From NCBI RefSeq assembly GCF_008629695.1, contig NZ_VWSH01000003.1:1-64000 (forward strand): 64,000 bases of DNA, in the 5' to 3' direction. This document shows positions 8,258 to 18,533 of this stretch, piece by piece. Each line of letters starts with the position of its first letter. Position 1 is the stretch's first letter. Source of the stretch: Taibaiella lutea. Lineage in GTDB: Bacteria > Bacteroidota > Bacteroidia > Chitinophagales > Chitinophagaceae. The translations under genes were made by a program, and so were the position numbers. The notes beneath the pieces are model-generated. The model was not told the origin of the DNA and searched no databases. It worked only from the letters and a program-made list of their open reading frames with translations.

Positions 8258-9577
8258 ATGAGGCAATCTATTTTCAACATTATAAAAACGAGATTCGACT
8301 TATCTATTGATCAGGCGCACGAAGACAGTATCACATCTTCCCTTAAAAAAAGTGTTGATTTTGTGGGTGCCAATCTCTGGACTTTAATCTTTGCCATCTT
8401 TATTGCTTCTATAGGGCTGAATGTCAATTCCACAGCCGTTATTATCGGTGCGATGCTTATCTCTCCGCTGATGGGGCCTATTATGGGCGTGGGGCTTGGG
8501 TTGGGCATATATGATGTTGATTTGGTAAAAAAAGGTTTACGTAATCTTTTGGTCGCCACTTTTATCGGGATTGTAACTTCCACTCTATACTTTATAATTA
8601 CGCCCCTGCATACGGCACAAAGCGAATTACTGGCCAGGACAACGCCTTCCATCTGGGATGTGTTCATTGCTTTTTTTGGCGGGCTGGCCGGAATGGTGGG
8701 CGCATCCCGCAAGGAAAAAGGCAATGTTATTCCGGGAGTAGCCATTGCAACGGCATTGATGCCACCATTATGTACAGCAGGTTTTGGTCTGGCAACGGGC
8801 AATCTCGCCTATTTTTTCGGAGCTATTTATTTGTATTCTATCAACAGTGTTTTTATTTGTTATGGCACCATCATTATTGTACGTTTCTTAAAATTTGAGA
8901 GACGCCATTTTACAGACAAGATATATGAGAATAAGATTTCACGTTATATATACATTATTCTGATTATTACAATTTTGCCAAGTATTTATCTGGGTTACCG
9001 CATTGTTGATAAAAGTATTTTTGAAAACAACGCGCAAAAATTTGTAAACAGTAATTTCCATCTCAAAAAAACGCAAGTCGTAAATCAGAAAAATATTTAT
9101 GGTGGCGATACAAATAAAATAGAGCTATTGCTGATAGGTGCGGAAATGCCGCAATCTACTATTGATTCTATTGTAGCTAAGATGCCTGCACATGGCCTTA
9201 AACATACTTTGCTGGATGTGAAGCAAGGATTAGATGCCAAACAGGAAATCGATTTTGCACAGATAAAAGCGAGTATTCTGGAAGATGTGTTCAAAAAAGA
9301 TTCAAGCAACCGGTTTAACACAGTCCACGAAGGTTTAGGTGACAATCTTCCTGATATAGGCGGGGAACTGAAGGCATTATTTCCGGCAATGAAAAGTTAC
9401 ACTGCCACCAGAACCATAATGCATAGCCTCGATAGCCTGCAACATAAAGATTCCATGACAATGGTGGTTATTGATACCAAAAGATTTCTGACATTGACAG
9501 AAAGGGAAAAACTGAATGCATGGCTCAAAACCCGCCTGCAAGCAGATTCTATAAGGTTAATAGTTGAGCAGGAATAA
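8258..9577 (+). CDS. DUF389 (TIGR00341-like) integral membrane protein
   Basis: Multi-pass membrane protein of unknown function. The DUF389 core (about 30-225) shows its hallmark glycine- and proline-rich segments: SIGLNVNSTAVIIGAMLISPLMGPIMG, a GGLAGMVGASR motif, and PGVAIATALMPPLCTAGFGLA. At least five hydrophobic spans are visible, then a further one at about 233-251. The remaining 190 residues are soluble and mixed alpha/beta, with a basic and acidic surface, probably a periplasmic or cytoplasmic domain. It stands alone between a terminator and an antiporter gene in the other direction. I know no established substrate for the family. Confidence 0.85.
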   Translation: MRQSIFNIIKTRFDLSIDQAHEDSITSSLKKSVDFVGANLWTLIFAIFIASIGLNVNSTAVIIGAMLISPLMGPIMGVGLGLGIYDVDLVKKGLRNLLVATFIGIVTSTLYFIITPLHTAQSELLARTTPSIWDVFIAFFGGLAGMVGASRKEKGNVIPGVAIATALMPPLCTAGFGLATGNLAYFFGAIYLYSINSVFICYGTIIIVRFLKFERRHFTDKIYENKISRYIYIILIITILPSIYLGYRIVDKSIFENNAQKFVNSNFHLKKTQVVNQKNIYGGDTNKIELLLIGAEMPQSTIDSIVAKMPAHGLKHTLLDVKQGLDAKQEIDFAQIKASILEDVFKKDSSNRFNTVHEGLGDNLPDIGGELKALFPAMKSYTATRTIMHSLDSLQHKDSMTMVVIDTKRFLTLTEREKLNAWLKTRLQADSIRLIVEQE

Positions 9578-9631
9578 AATTTCCTTTGGAAAAAAATCAA
9601 ATCACAATAAAAAATGTGGTAAGATTAATAG

Positions 9632-9662
9632 ATTCTTATAGATTTTCAAAACCTATAAGAAT
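9632..9662. repeat. Intergenic palindrome with TTTTCAAAA centre (family B, copy 1)
   Basis: Imperfect inverted repeat (attcttatag against ctataagaat) with a GATTTTCAAAAC centre, between convergent genes. It resembles the palindrome at 59767-59799, which has the same GGTTTTGAAAACC-type core. Confidence 0.55.
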
Positions 9663-9738
9663 TAACAAGAGAAAGAAACCAATAATGGAATTAAACTATT
9701 GCTCTAATGCTTTGTGGCTAATATCTAATGCCTGACAT

Positions 9739-10992
9739 CTATTCAGCTTCTCCAGGTTTCTTTTTCCGGTTCAGGTATGTTATTACTTTACCGATAGAAA
9801 AACCCTGCACTAATATGGAAAACAATACCACCACAAAGGTTATAGACACTATCATGTCTTTATAACCATTCATGGGCAATGAAAGCGCCAGGGCAATAGA
9901 AATACCACCTCGTAGCCCGCCCCAGGTCATGATCTTTAAGGTAGTCATGCCTAATTTTTTCTTGAAGCCGAATGCCAATGCAGGGAAAAACAGTGCGAAG
10001 AAACGGATGAAGATAATGACTATGGCCATTACCAAACCTATAAGGATATAGCCTGATTGGAAATTTACAACTACTATTTCCAGCCCTATAAGCATGAATA
10101 AAATGGCATTCAGTATTTCATCTGTTACTTCCCAGAATTTACCAAGATAGTCGCGGGTAATATCACTCATAGCCCTTTCACCACGGTTGCCTGTAATAAT
10201 ACCGGCTACTACCATAGCCAATGGCCCGGAAACATGCAAGGCATGGCAAAATGTATAGCCGCCCATAACCATAGCAAGGGTTATCAATATTTCAGTCTGG
10301 AAATTGTCTATGGATTTGATCAATGTATAGCCTCCAAAACCAATGGCAATACCCATTATGATTCCTCCGATGGCTTCTTTAACGAAAAGCAAGGTAATAT
10401 CCGCCGGTCCGAAATTGCCCGAACCTATTGTAATATGTAACAAAGTGGCAAATATTACAACGCCGATACCATCGTTAAATAAAGATTCTCCTACAATATT
10501 GGTTTCTACTTCTTTTGAAAGATTGGCTTTTTTAAGTATGCCCATTACCGCAATCGGATCTGTAGGAGCTATAAGCGCTCCGAACAAAAGGCAATATAAA
10601 AATGGTATTTGTTGATGAAATATCTGAACCAGATAATAGAAACCTCCGGCAACAACAAAAGTGGATATGACGGTTCCGACAACGGCAAAGCTCAAAATGC
10701 TTTTTGCTGATTTTCGCAAGTCCTTAGCTTGTACATGCAACGAACCTGCAAATAATAAAAAGCTCAATAATATACCAAGTATAAATTCGGAGAAATCAAT
10801 CAAAGCAAGCTTCTCTTTAACCATCTCTGTAAAAGGCGGTGAAAAATGGCTGATTGCAACTATTGCAAGTGAAGCAATGGTTCCCATCAACATCAGGCTT
10901 ATACCTGATGGTAATTTTATGAACCGGACATTTATATAAGAAAAGAAAGCTGCCAATGATATTAAGACAGAGAATAAGGCAAATATTTCCAT
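9739..10992 (-). CDS. Monovalent cation:proton antiporter, CPA1/NhaP type
   Basis: Inner-membrane exchanger, probably Na+ or K+ against H+, for pH and salt balance. It has 417 residues and about 12 hydrophobic spans. The ion-site signature is visible: GALIAPTDPIAVMGIL (about 140-155) and GESLFNDGIGVVIFATLL (about 170-187) carry the conserved acidic residues, and MTWGGLRGGISIALAL (about 354-369) is the CPA1 arginine motif. Unlike many NhaP proteins it ends without a large cytoplasmic regulatory domain. Single gene, convergent with the DUF389 gene. Confidence 0.92.
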   Translation of the reverse strand: MEIFALFSVLISLAAFFSYINVRFIKLPSGISLMLMGTIASLAIVAISHFSPPFTEMVKEKLALIDFSEFILGILLSFLLFAGSLHVQAKDLRKSAKSILSFAVVGTVISTFVVAGGFYYLVQIFHQQIPFLYCLLFGALIAPTDPIAVMGILKKANLSKEVETNIVGESLFNDGIGVVIFATLLHITIGSGNFGPADITLLFVKEAIGGIIMGIAIGFGGYTLIKSIDNFQTEILITLAMVMGGYTFCHALHVSGPLAMVVAGIITGNRGERAMSDITRDYLGKFWEVTDEILNAILFMLIGLEIVVVNFQSGYILIGLVMAIVIIFIRFFALFFPALAFGFKKKLGMTTLKIMTWGGLRGGISIALALSLPMNGYKDMIVSITFVVVLFSILVQGFSIGKVITYLNRKKKPGEAE

Positions 10993-11112
10993 AAGATTAC
11001 TAACTGATTGATTTTAAATATTCTGCAATGGAAGTTACTTAGAACTGTTCAATATTCATATTTAAAGCAGGATATTTTACAATAAAGATTTAAAAAAAAC
11101 GTAGAAATAAGT

Positions 11113-11790
11113 CTATTCTACCCGGATAAATGCTTCTCTTTCCTCAAAATTATTGCTTTGTACATATTTTTTGAATTCTTTTTTAGATAGATTCAACGGT
11201 TTTGGTGCTGCAATATCTTCCGAAGTAACAGTATCAATTATCAAATGAGTGCTATCGAAAACAGCATTCAGCATTAATTTATTTTTTGAAATGTTTATCA
11301 TTTTCACAGACCAGTTATGATTGTCTAACTGCTGATTTAAATAATAATTTCCTTTAAACTTCTTTAATAAAACGGTAGATGCATTCAATACAATTACGGT
11401 GTCTTGAAAATACGTGTAAACGGATATGCTGTTTTTCTGCTTTATAGCGTAGTATTTCTGTTCAGAGCCTTTTTCAATTACGGAATCATTACTCCATGTA
11501 AAAGATGAATCAAATGCAGAATTGGCAATTTTATTCCAGCCTTCATAAACCCTGATAATAAAATTATGCTCTATTTTAATAATCGAACTGTCATCCATGC
11601 TCAGATACTTTCCTTGTAGCTCGCCGGGAAACCGAAGCAAGGTTTTCGTATTAACGGGTTGCGGCTGAGTAAAGGTTTGTGCGCTCTGCTCTGTTAAAGC
11701 CTCAGTACAGCCTATTACAAAAAGCGCTATAAAAACAGCGGGTAATAATGTTCGTATTCGAATGAAGAGCATCATAAGGATTTTATCCAT
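11113..11790 (-). CDS. Hypothetical lipoprotein
   Basis: A 225-residue protein that I do not recognise. The N-terminus has basic residues, a hydrophobic stretch and lipobox VIGC (about residues 25-28), so it is likely a lipoprotein. The rest is rich in beta-strand-like segments with alternating polar and hydrophobic residues (KYLSMDDSSIIKIEHNFIIRVYEGW, then further strands) and has no visible catalytic motif. It lies 54 bp downstream of the GNAT-nitrilase gene in the same direction and could be cotranscribed. Confidence 0.7.
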   Translation of the reverse strand: MDKILMMLFIRIRTLLPAVFIALFVIGCTEALTEQSAQTFTQPQPVNTKTLLRFPGELQGKYLSMDDSSIIKIEHNFIIRVYEGWNKIANSAFDSSFTWSNDSVIEKGSEQKYYAIKQKNSISVYTYFQDTVIVLNASTVLLKKFKGNYYLNQQLDNHNWSVKMINISKNKLMLNAVFDSTHLIIDTVTSEDIAAPKPLNLSKKEFKKYVQSNNFEEREAFIRVE

Positions 11791-11844
11791 TCATTCAAAA
11801 AGAGCGAAAAAGTAACCCCTTCAAAATTATTGAAACAGAATGTC

Positions 11845-13377
11845 TTATTCTTTCAATCGAAGTTCCTGTTTTTGCTTACTTACCCTTTTCACTTCATACA
11901 AATCAGTTCTTCTGTCTAAAATAGTTCTTACAGAACCATAATGATGCAATTCTTTGAGTAAGTTCAAATCTACATCGACTATTAATGTCATTTCTGTATT
12001 CGGCGTAGCTTCCGCTTTTACCGCATTGGTCGGGAATGCAAAGTCAGAAGGCGTAAAGACGGCTGCCTGCCCGAATTGAATATCCATATTGTTGACACCC
12101 GGCAAATTACCTACACAACCTGCAATGGCAACATAACATTCGTTTTCGATAGCGCGCGCCATTGCACAATTGCGCACACGCGTATATGCATTTTGAGTAT
12201 CGGTAAGGTAAGGCACAAACAATATTTTCATGCCATCCAAAGCCATTAACCTTGACAACTCAGGAAATTCGACATCGTAACAAATAAGGATACCAATTTT
12301 TCCGCAATCGGTATCTATAGCCTTGATTTTATCGCCGCCGGTTATACCGTAGTATTTTGTTTCGTTAGGTGTGATATGGATTTTTCTGTATTCGCTCAGT
12401 TTTCCGTCGCGGTGGCATAAATAGGAAATATTGTACAATTTCCCATCCTCCATTACGGGCATGCTTCCTGCAATGATATTTACATTGTAAGCAATTGCAT
12501 AAGAAGATATTTTTGCCTGTATCTCTTTTGTTTTTCCGGCCAGCTCCCGCATAGATTCGTATTCGCTCATGTGATTGAATTCGGCTAACAACGGAGAATT
12601 GAAAAACTCAGGGAATACGGCAAAATCCGCTTTATATTCACTCAGCACATCCACAAAAAATTCTACTTGTTCAAAGAATTTTTCCATATCCGCAAAAGGA
12701 CGCATCTGCCATTGCACCAGCCCCAACCTGATAATACTGTCACTCATGGAATTTTTCTTCCTGGAATAATAAATATTACTCCATTCCAGCAATACCGCAA
12801 ATTCTTTCGACTGCACATCCCCTTTCAGATAATTGGTCAGCACCCTTACAACATGAAAATCATTGGCAATCTGAAAACTTAAAACAGGGTCATAGATCTC
12901 TTTAGTTTTTACTTTTTCGATGTATTGTTTAGGTGAAAGTTCTGCACTGTATTTATGGTAATTGGGAATACGGCCACCTACTTTTATCTCCTTCAGGTTC
13001 ATTAATTCACATAGTTCCTTTCTTGCATCATACAACCTTCTGGCTAATCTTAACTCACGGAAATCAGGATGTACAAAAACTTCAATGCCATACAATACAT
13101 CACCATCGTCGTCGTGTGTATTAAAAGTATAGTTACCCGTTATCTCTTCATAAGTGTGTTCATCACTGAATAATTTGTACTGCACAATAATAGACAAAGC
13201 ACAAGCTGCAACCATTCCATCAACTTCTACACACAATTGACCATGAGGAAAAATTTTGAGTAATTTCTTAATATTTGCTTCACGCCAGATACCGCCTGTT
13301 CCATCGTAAGCCTCTATCATTGCTGATTTCAGACCTTCATAATCTTCCGCTCTTAACTTTCTTACTATAACTTCCAT
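11845..13377 (-). CDS. GNAT acetyltransferase fused to a carbon-nitrogen hydrolase
   Basis: A two-domain protein of 510 residues. Residues 1 to about 200 are a GNAT N-acetyltransferase with the acetyl-CoA loop near VHPDFRELRLARRLYDAR. Residues about 215-500 are a nitrilase-superfamily amidohydrolase whose triad is visible as Glu in VFPEFFNS, Lys in EYRKIHITP and Cys366 in LICYDVEFPE. This fusion is known in many bacteria; its substrate is not established as far as I know. A terminator separates it from mutS upstream. Confidence 0.92.
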   Translation of the reverse strand: MEVIVRKLRAEDYEGLKSAMIEAYDGTGGIWREANIKKLLKIFPHGQLCVEVDGMVAACALSIIVQYKLFSDEHTYEEITGNYTFNTHDDDGDVLYGIEVFVHPDFRELRLARRLYDARKELCELMNLKEIKVGGRIPNYHKYSAELSPKQYIEKVKTKEIYDPVLSFQIANDFHVVRVLTNYLKGDVQSKEFAVLLEWSNIYYSRKKNSMSDSIIRLGLVQWQMRPFADMEKFFEQVEFFVDVLSEYKADFAVFPEFFNSPLLAEFNHMSEYESMRELAGKTKEIQAKISSYAIAYNVNIIAGSMPVMEDGKLYNISYLCHRDGKLSEYRKIHITPNETKYYGITGGDKIKAIDTDCGKIGILICYDVEFPELSRLMALDGMKILFVPYLTDTQNAYTRVRNCAMARAIENECYVAIAGCVGNLPGVNNMDIQFGQAAVFTPSDFAFPTNAVKAEATPNTEMTLIVDVDLNLLKELHHYGSVRTILDRRTDLYEVKRVSKQKQELRLKE

Positions 13378-13447
13378 AAATGTTTTTGCTTTGAAGAAAG
13401 ATACAAAATAATAACCGACTGAATGTTAGTTTTTTGTAAAAAAAAGG

Positions 13448-13479
13448 AAGCCCTTACATGTCAGAAACTGTAAGGGCTT
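13448..13479 (-). terminator. mutS terminator
   Basis: AAGCCCTTACA and TGTAAGGGCTT form an 11-bp stem, followed on the minus strand by a run of T (13434-13445). It lies just past the mutS stop. Confidence 0.88.
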
Positions 13480-13503
13480 TCAAGATTTAAAACCGTCTAA
13501 ATA

Positions 13504-16122
13504 TTATACATGCTGATAAACCTTCACTATATTCTTCAATTCGTTCAGTTTCATTAAAGCTTCTACAGGTGTCAATGTATTAATATCAACCTCAAAAAGC
13601 TGCTCCTGTATGCGGCGCAAATCATCGCCGATACCATCGAAAATATTGAGTTGAAAATTCTGTACCGGCATTTTCTTAATGCGGTCTGTCGTAGAATTAC
13701 CGGCATGTTTTTCTTCCAGCAAAGCCAGTATCTCATTCGCCCTGTCTGTTAAATCATTAGGCATGCCCGCCATTCTCGCTACCTGAATACCAAAGCTGTG
13801 GCGGCTTCCGCCAGGTGCCAACTTTCGCAGGAAGATAACTTTATTCCCTGTTTCCTTATGGGTGATATGATAGTTCTTTACGCCATCCAACCTGGTTTCC
13901 AGCTCATTCAATTCATGATAGTGTGTTGCAAATAATGTCTTAGGTTTATGTACGTGTTTTTGAATATATTCAACGATAGACCATGCAATAGAGATACCAT
14001 CGTAAGTACTTGTACCACGACCGATTTCATCCAGTAAAATCAGGCTGCGCGCACTCAAATTGTTTACGATACTTGCCGTTTCATTCATCTCCACCATAAA
14101 GGTAGATTCGCCACCACTCAGGTTATCTGAGGCCCCCACCCTTGTAAATATCTTATCGGTCAGACCAATTACAGCCTCCGTTGCAGGGACATAACTGCCT
14201 ACATGCGCCATCAATGTAATCAAAGCTGTCTGTCGCAACAAAGCCGACTTACCACTCATATTCGGACCGGTAAGGATTATGATCTGCTGCGTTTCTTTGT
14301 CTAATAAGATGTCATTATGAACATAAGTTTCGCCATGTGGTAAATGCTGTTCTATTACGGGATGGCGGCTTTGCTTAAGATCCAGTATCTGCGAATCACT
14401 GATAACAGGTTTGCAGTATTTGAACTGTTTGGCGATATGTGCAAAGGACAACAGGCAATCAATACGCGCAATAGCTTGTGCATTCTGCTGCATCTGGCCC
14501 AAAGCAGTTTGAATCTTATCAATCAAAGCATCATAAACCTGCAATTCCAGCACAGCGATTTTTTCTTCCGCACCGAGAATTTTTTCTTCGTATTCTTTCA
14601 GTTCTTCCGTAATATATCTTTCTGCATTTGCCAAAGTCTGCTTGCGTATCCATGTTTCCGGAACTTTGTCTTTATGCGTATTGGTAACTTCAAGATAATA
14701 GCCAAAAACGTTGTTGAAAGCCACTTTCAACGAAGGAATACCTGTTCTCTGGATTTCCTCCTGCTGTATCTTCAACAAATATTCTTTGCCGTGATAGGCT
14801 ATCTTTCTAAGTTGATCCAATTCTTCATTGATGCCTTCTTTTATAGCTCCGCCTTTGTTAATTGCAACGGGCGCTTCTTCATTTAAAGTATCAAAAATAC
14901 TTTGCTGAATCTCTTCACAAGAATTGATCTGCTGTGTTAGTTTTTCAAGAAAATTTGTTTCGTTTACAGAAGAGTGCATTGTTTTAATAATGCCGCAATG
15001 CTGTAAACTTTTAGCCAGCTGAACTACTTCACGCGGATTAATTTTCTTCAACGGAACCTTTGCCACCAAGCGTTCAATATCGCCAATTGGTTTCAGGTGT
15101 TTACGGAATTCATTGGCAATTTCCGAATCTTTCAAAAAGGCTTCCACCCAATCTAAACGCTGTTCTATCTGACGTTTATCACTTAAGGGAAATATAATCC
15201 AGCGTTTCAGCATACGTGCGCCCATTGGTGTTATGGTATGGTCCATTGCCTGTAAAAGCGTATAACCATTTTCCACCGGGCTGTGCATCAATTCCAGGTT
15301 ACGGATGGTAAACCGGTCCATCCATAAAAATTCCGATGCAGTGATGCGTTGAATGGAATTGATATGCTGCACATGCGGATGCTCTGTTTCTTTAAGATAA
15401 TGCAATGCAGCACCGGCGGCTATTGTAGCGGCATTCCACTCTTCAATGCCATAACCTTTTAATGATTGCGTATCAAAATGCCGCAGCAAAGTTTCGTAAC
15501 CGAAATGATGCTGGAATATCCAGTCCTCCAGATGAAAAGTATAATATTTCTGATCCAGCCATTCTGCAAAGAACTTCTGTTTTCCTTTGCTGATAAGCAC
15601 TTCACTCGGCTGGAAACTCTGGAGCAGTTTATCCATGTATTCCACATTGCCCTGCGCCACAAAAAATTCGCCCGTGGAAATATCCAGAAAAGCAATACCA
15701 TTTTCTTTGTCATCCAGATAAAGCGCTGCAAGAAAATTATTGTTTTTATTGTCCAGCAATTTATCATTCACCGCAACGCCGGGCGTGACCAATTCGGTTA
15801 CGCCACGCTTTACAATGCCCTTTACTGTCTTAGGGTCTTCCAACTGGTCACAAATGGCAACACGATGACCTGCCTTTACCAGTTTATGCAGATAAGTATC
15901 AAGCGAATGATGGGGGAATCCCGCCAGTTCAATATGTGTAGCGGCACCGTTGGCTCTTTTGGTAAGGGTAATGCCCAATACTTTGGAAGCAATGATAGCA
16001 TCTTCTTTAAACGTTTCGTAAAAATCGCCTACGCGAAAAAGGAGCACAGCATCGGGATAACGACTCTTAATCGCATTATGCTGTTTCATTAAAGGTGTTT
16101 CTTCTGCAGTTTTCTTTGCCAT
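13504..16122 (-). CDS. mutS: DNA mismatch repair protein MutS
   Basis: Recognises base mismatches and starts methyl-independent or -directed mismatch repair as a dimeric ATPase. All domains are present in 872 residues: the mismatch-binding N-terminus with the FYETF motif (FRVGDFYETF), connector, lever and clamp regions, and the ATPase with Walker A GPNMSGKS at 619-626, the Walker B/signature DEIGRGTSTYDG, and ATHYHEL. The usual length and C-terminal tail are intact. A -7 element TATTTTTG lies about 10 nt upstream of the ATG, so the leader is very short. Confidence 0.98.
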   Translation of the reverse strand: MAKKTAEETPLMKQHNAIKSRYPDAVLLFRVGDFYETFKEDAIIASKVLGITLTKRANGAATHIELAGFPHHSLDTYLHKLVKAGHRVAICDQLEDPKTVKGIVKRGVTELVTPGVAVNDKLLDNKNNNFLAALYLDDKENGIAFLDISTGEFFVAQGNVEYMDKLLQSFQPSEVLISKGKQKFFAEWLDQKYYTFHLEDWIFQHHFGYETLLRHFDTQSLKGYGIEEWNAATIAAGAALHYLKETEHPHVQHINSIQRITASEFLWMDRFTIRNLELMHSPVENGYTLLQAMDHTITPMGARMLKRWIIFPLSDKRQIEQRLDWVEAFLKDSEIANEFRKHLKPIGDIERLVAKVPLKKINPREVVQLAKSLQHCGIIKTMHSSVNETNFLEKLTQQINSCEEIQQSIFDTLNEEAPVAINKGGAIKEGINEELDQLRKIAYHGKEYLLKIQQEEIQRTGIPSLKVAFNNVFGYYLEVTNTHKDKVPETWIRKQTLANAERYITEELKEYEEKILGAEEKIAVLELQVYDALIDKIQTALGQMQQNAQAIARIDCLLSFAHIAKQFKYCKPVISDSQILDLKQSRHPVIEQHLPHGETYVHNDILLDKETQQIIILTGPNMSGKSALLRQTALITLMAHVGSYVPATEAVIGLTDKIFTRVGASDNLSGGESTFMVEMNETASIVNNLSARSLILLDEIGRGTSTYDGISIAWSIVEYIQKHVHKPKTLFATHYHELNELETRLDGVKNYHITHKETGNKVIFLRKLAPGGSRHSFGIQVARMAGMPNDLTDRANEILALLEEKHAGNSTTDRIKKMPVQNFQLNIFDGIGDDLRRIQEQLFEVDINTLTPVEALMKLNELKNIVKVYQHV

Positions 16123-16277
16123 GATATTGCTACAAAAATAACTTCGTTTTATTTAACACCCTTCTAATTGTTTATAAAGTTTCTGACAGCCTTTTGAATG
16201 AATGTGCATTACTTTTTTTTGAAACGGCATTGTTTATTGTCATTCGTTGTTTATAATGATTGAAAAGGGATGGCAAT

Positions 16278-16310
16278 AAAAAAGCCCTGCAAAAAATTGC
16301 AGGGCTTTTT
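16278..16310 (-). terminator. Terminator of the ArsR-type regulator gene
   Basis: AAAAAGCCCTGCAA and TTGCAGGGCTTTTT form a long stem with T tracts on both strands, 16 bp past the regulator's stop. Confidence 0.88.
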
Positions 16311-16325
16311 AGTTTTTAGTTCAAT

Positions 16326-16685
16326 TTATTTTTCAGAATTGATCAATTCTTTTACAAAATGACCTACCGCAGCAATACGTGCATGATTCAAACAATAGTG
16401 GATGAATTTACCGTCACGTTCTGTAATTACGATATCAGCACGACGCAAAATAGCCAGATGTTGAGAGGCTACTGATTGCTCCAAACGTAATTTCACATAA
16501 ATATCTGTTACGTTCATTCTTTTATTCTCTTCCAGCAATTTAATAATTTGCTGACGCAATTTGTGATTAATTGCTCTTAAGGTCATGGCAGCACTTTTTA
16601 CAGCTACATAATCTAATTTTACCGCTTCGGCCGAATTTTCTTCTTTACGAGCAACTAAAGTGTTTGCAGACACTGTTTGTTCCAT
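16326..16685 (-). CDS. ArsR-family winged-helix transcriptional regulator
   Basis: A 119-residue DNA-binding repressor-type protein. The helix-turn-helix is clear: LRQQIIKLLEENKRMNVTDIYVKL, then EQSVASQHLAILRRADIVITERDGKFIHYCLN, which is the ArsR/SmtB recognition helix and wing. The usual metal motif of ArsR (CVC) is absent, and the only cysteine is in the wing, so a classic metal-sensing role is doubtful. A GCAAAGATA element (16782-16790), the reverse of TATCTTTGC, gives a likely -7 box about 95 nt upstream. Targets are unknown. Confidence 0.88.
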   Translation of the reverse strand: MEQTVSANTLVARKEENSAEAVKLDYVAVKSAAMTLRAINHKLRQQIIKLLEENKRMNVTDIYVKLRLEQSVASQHLAILRRADIVITERDGKFIHYCLNHARIAAVGHFVKELINSEK

Positions 16686-17037
16686 TTTATATGATTTAAG
16701 ATAAGTGATTAAAAAATTGTAATTGTAGTTCGATAAGCAAAGAGTTTAATACTTGCTTAATGGTGGTGGGTTACTGGGTACGCAAAGATAGCTACTTTAT
16801 AATATATCATCATGCATTAAATTTCATTGATGGGGTTAATATGCTGTTAACATAGTCGTTTTTATATAATTTAAGGCCAATCTACCATTAATAATAATTA
16901 TTTAAAGTGAAAAGCAAATTTAGTGCAAAAATTTAATAATCAACACTTAATGTGTAAAACTAAGAAACGAATTATGAACAAAAGCAGTATAATTTCTACA
17001 TAAGTATGTGAAAGAGACAAATATTATATTAATTGAT
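16686..17037. other. AT-rich intergenic region upstream of the ArsR-type gene
   Basis: The stretch holds the probable -7 element of the ArsR-type gene (TATCTTTG on the minus strand, 16783-16790). The rest is AT-rich with no supportable gene and no clear terminator for the histidine kinase gene, whose transcript ends in this region. Confidence 0.5.
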
Positions 17038-18309
17038 TTATGTCATGGCAAATTCCAATGTAAAGGTGCTGCCTTTGCCTATTACGCTATCCACTTTTAT
17101 TTTCCCGCCGTGTGCATCTACAACCGATTTGACATAACTCAGCCCTAAACCAAAACCTTTTACATTATGAAGGTTTCCGGTATGGGCTCTGTAAAATTTT
17201 TCGAAAATATGGCTCATAGTTTCAGTGGTCATTCCTATGCCATTATCCTTTATTTGAATTGTAAGTGTTTTTGCATTTGTATTAAATGTTGCAATGCTTA
17301 TAAGTATAGGATCTTTTGAATATTTAATAGCATTATCTAAAAGATTGGCAACAATATTGGAAAAATGGACTTCATCGGCTTTTATAAAATATCTTTTCGC
17401 ATCAAGTTTTTGTTCCAGCTTACCATGCTTTTCCTCGACCTGTAAAATAATATTCGCCGTTGCATTTTGTATAATCTGATGCACATCTATTGTTTGCAGT
17501 TTCAAGTCAAGGTTTTCCGTATCCATTTGCGCTGCCTGCAGAATTTTCTCCACCTGTTTATACATTCTTCTGTTTTCATCACGGATAATGCCGGTGTAAT
17601 AAACAATCTGATCCGTCCTTGAAAGCACCTTGGAATTGCCCAGAGCATCAACCGCCAATGATATGGTAGCCAAAGGTGTTTTAAACTCATGGGTCATATT
17701 GTTTATAAAATCAGACTTGATTTCCGAAAGCTGTTTTTGCCGGAGTACCGTCCGTACAGTAACCGCAAAAGCTGAAATAATGATAATGGTAAATACTACA
17801 GAAGCGGCAATACTGCCGATGGTGCGCTGTAAAATGTAATTTTTGGGTTTCCTGATATATATTTTCAGGCTGTAACTATTCGTTGGCGTTAAATAGCTGT
17901 CAAAAGTATTCTTATCAGTATTCATTTCATAAGTGAACCCTCTGGAACTGATATAATTCAAATCACTGGTTATAATAGCAAATTCAAAATCAAGATCAAT
18001 ATGGTTTTTCACCAATTCCTGCTTTATAATTTCCGTAATATCATCGATAGGCATGTTATTTATCTGGCTCCATAAATATTTTGATGCTTCTGTGCTTTCC
18101 CAGGCCGCATCATCAGGCCTGAAACCCAGTCTGGATGCAAGTTTGTCTTTAATTTCCTTTGAAATGCTTACGGATGCAGTGGATAAATCAGCATAATATT
18201 TCTGGTTCTGAACCATCAATAAATTCTTTATCCACGACATCTGCAAAAGCATCAGGCCAATAAGCGAAAGTGTTATCAGAATAATTATTGAAGGAAATAC
18301 TTTTTTCAT
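17038..18309 (-). CDS. Orphan sensor histidine kinase
   Basis: Membrane-bound two-component sensor of 423 residues. A first span (about 5-28) and a second (about 167-190) enclose a periplasmic sensor domain of about 140 residues with no motif I recognise. The HisKA domain follows with phospho-acceptor H207 in MTHEFKTPLA, then the HATPase boxes: N (NIVANLLDNAIKYSKD), G1 (IKDNGIGM), F (IFEKFYRAH) and G2 (GFGLGLSYVKSVV). No response regulator is adjacent; the divergent neighbour is YqgE. Its partner must be encoded elsewhere. Confidence 0.93.
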   Translation of the reverse strand: MKKVFPSIIILITLSLIGLMLLQMSWIKNLLMVQNQKYYADLSTASVSISKEIKDKLASRLGFRPDDAAWESTEASKYLWSQINNMPIDDITEIIKQELVKNHIDLDFEFAIITSDLNYISSRGFTYEMNTDKNTFDSYLTPTNSYSLKIYIRKPKNYILQRTIGSIAASVVFTIIIISAFAVTVRTVLRQKQLSEIKSDFINNMTHEFKTPLATISLAVDALGNSKVLSRTDQIVYYTGIIRDENRRMYKQVEKILQAAQMDTENLDLKLQTIDVHQIIQNATANIILQVEEKHGKLEQKLDAKRYFIKADEVHFSNIVANLLDNAIKYSKDPILISIATFNTNAKTLTIQIKDNGIGMTTETMSHIFEKFYRAHTGNLHNVKGFGLGLSYVKSVVDAHGGKIKVDSVIGKGSTFTLEFAMT

Positions 18310-18533
18310 CTGTTTATTTTATCAAAGTGTGTCAAAATCATTACCTGATTGCTTCTCTTCGGAAAATCAAAGATACAAGATGCGTTTGTGACTTAATTTG
18401 GCTAAAAATATATAAAAGAAGTTTTAACACAATACATTTATAAATCGCGTTAATCATTTCCCAATAGTTTACTCCAACCATTTGGAGATATCAATATGTA
18501 TTTTAATTTTATGAAGCAAAAAAGACAGACATT

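Noticed and set aside
14344-14886. 180-codon plus-strand open frame inside mutS
   Set aside because: Antisense to the conserved MutS core; no domain of its own.
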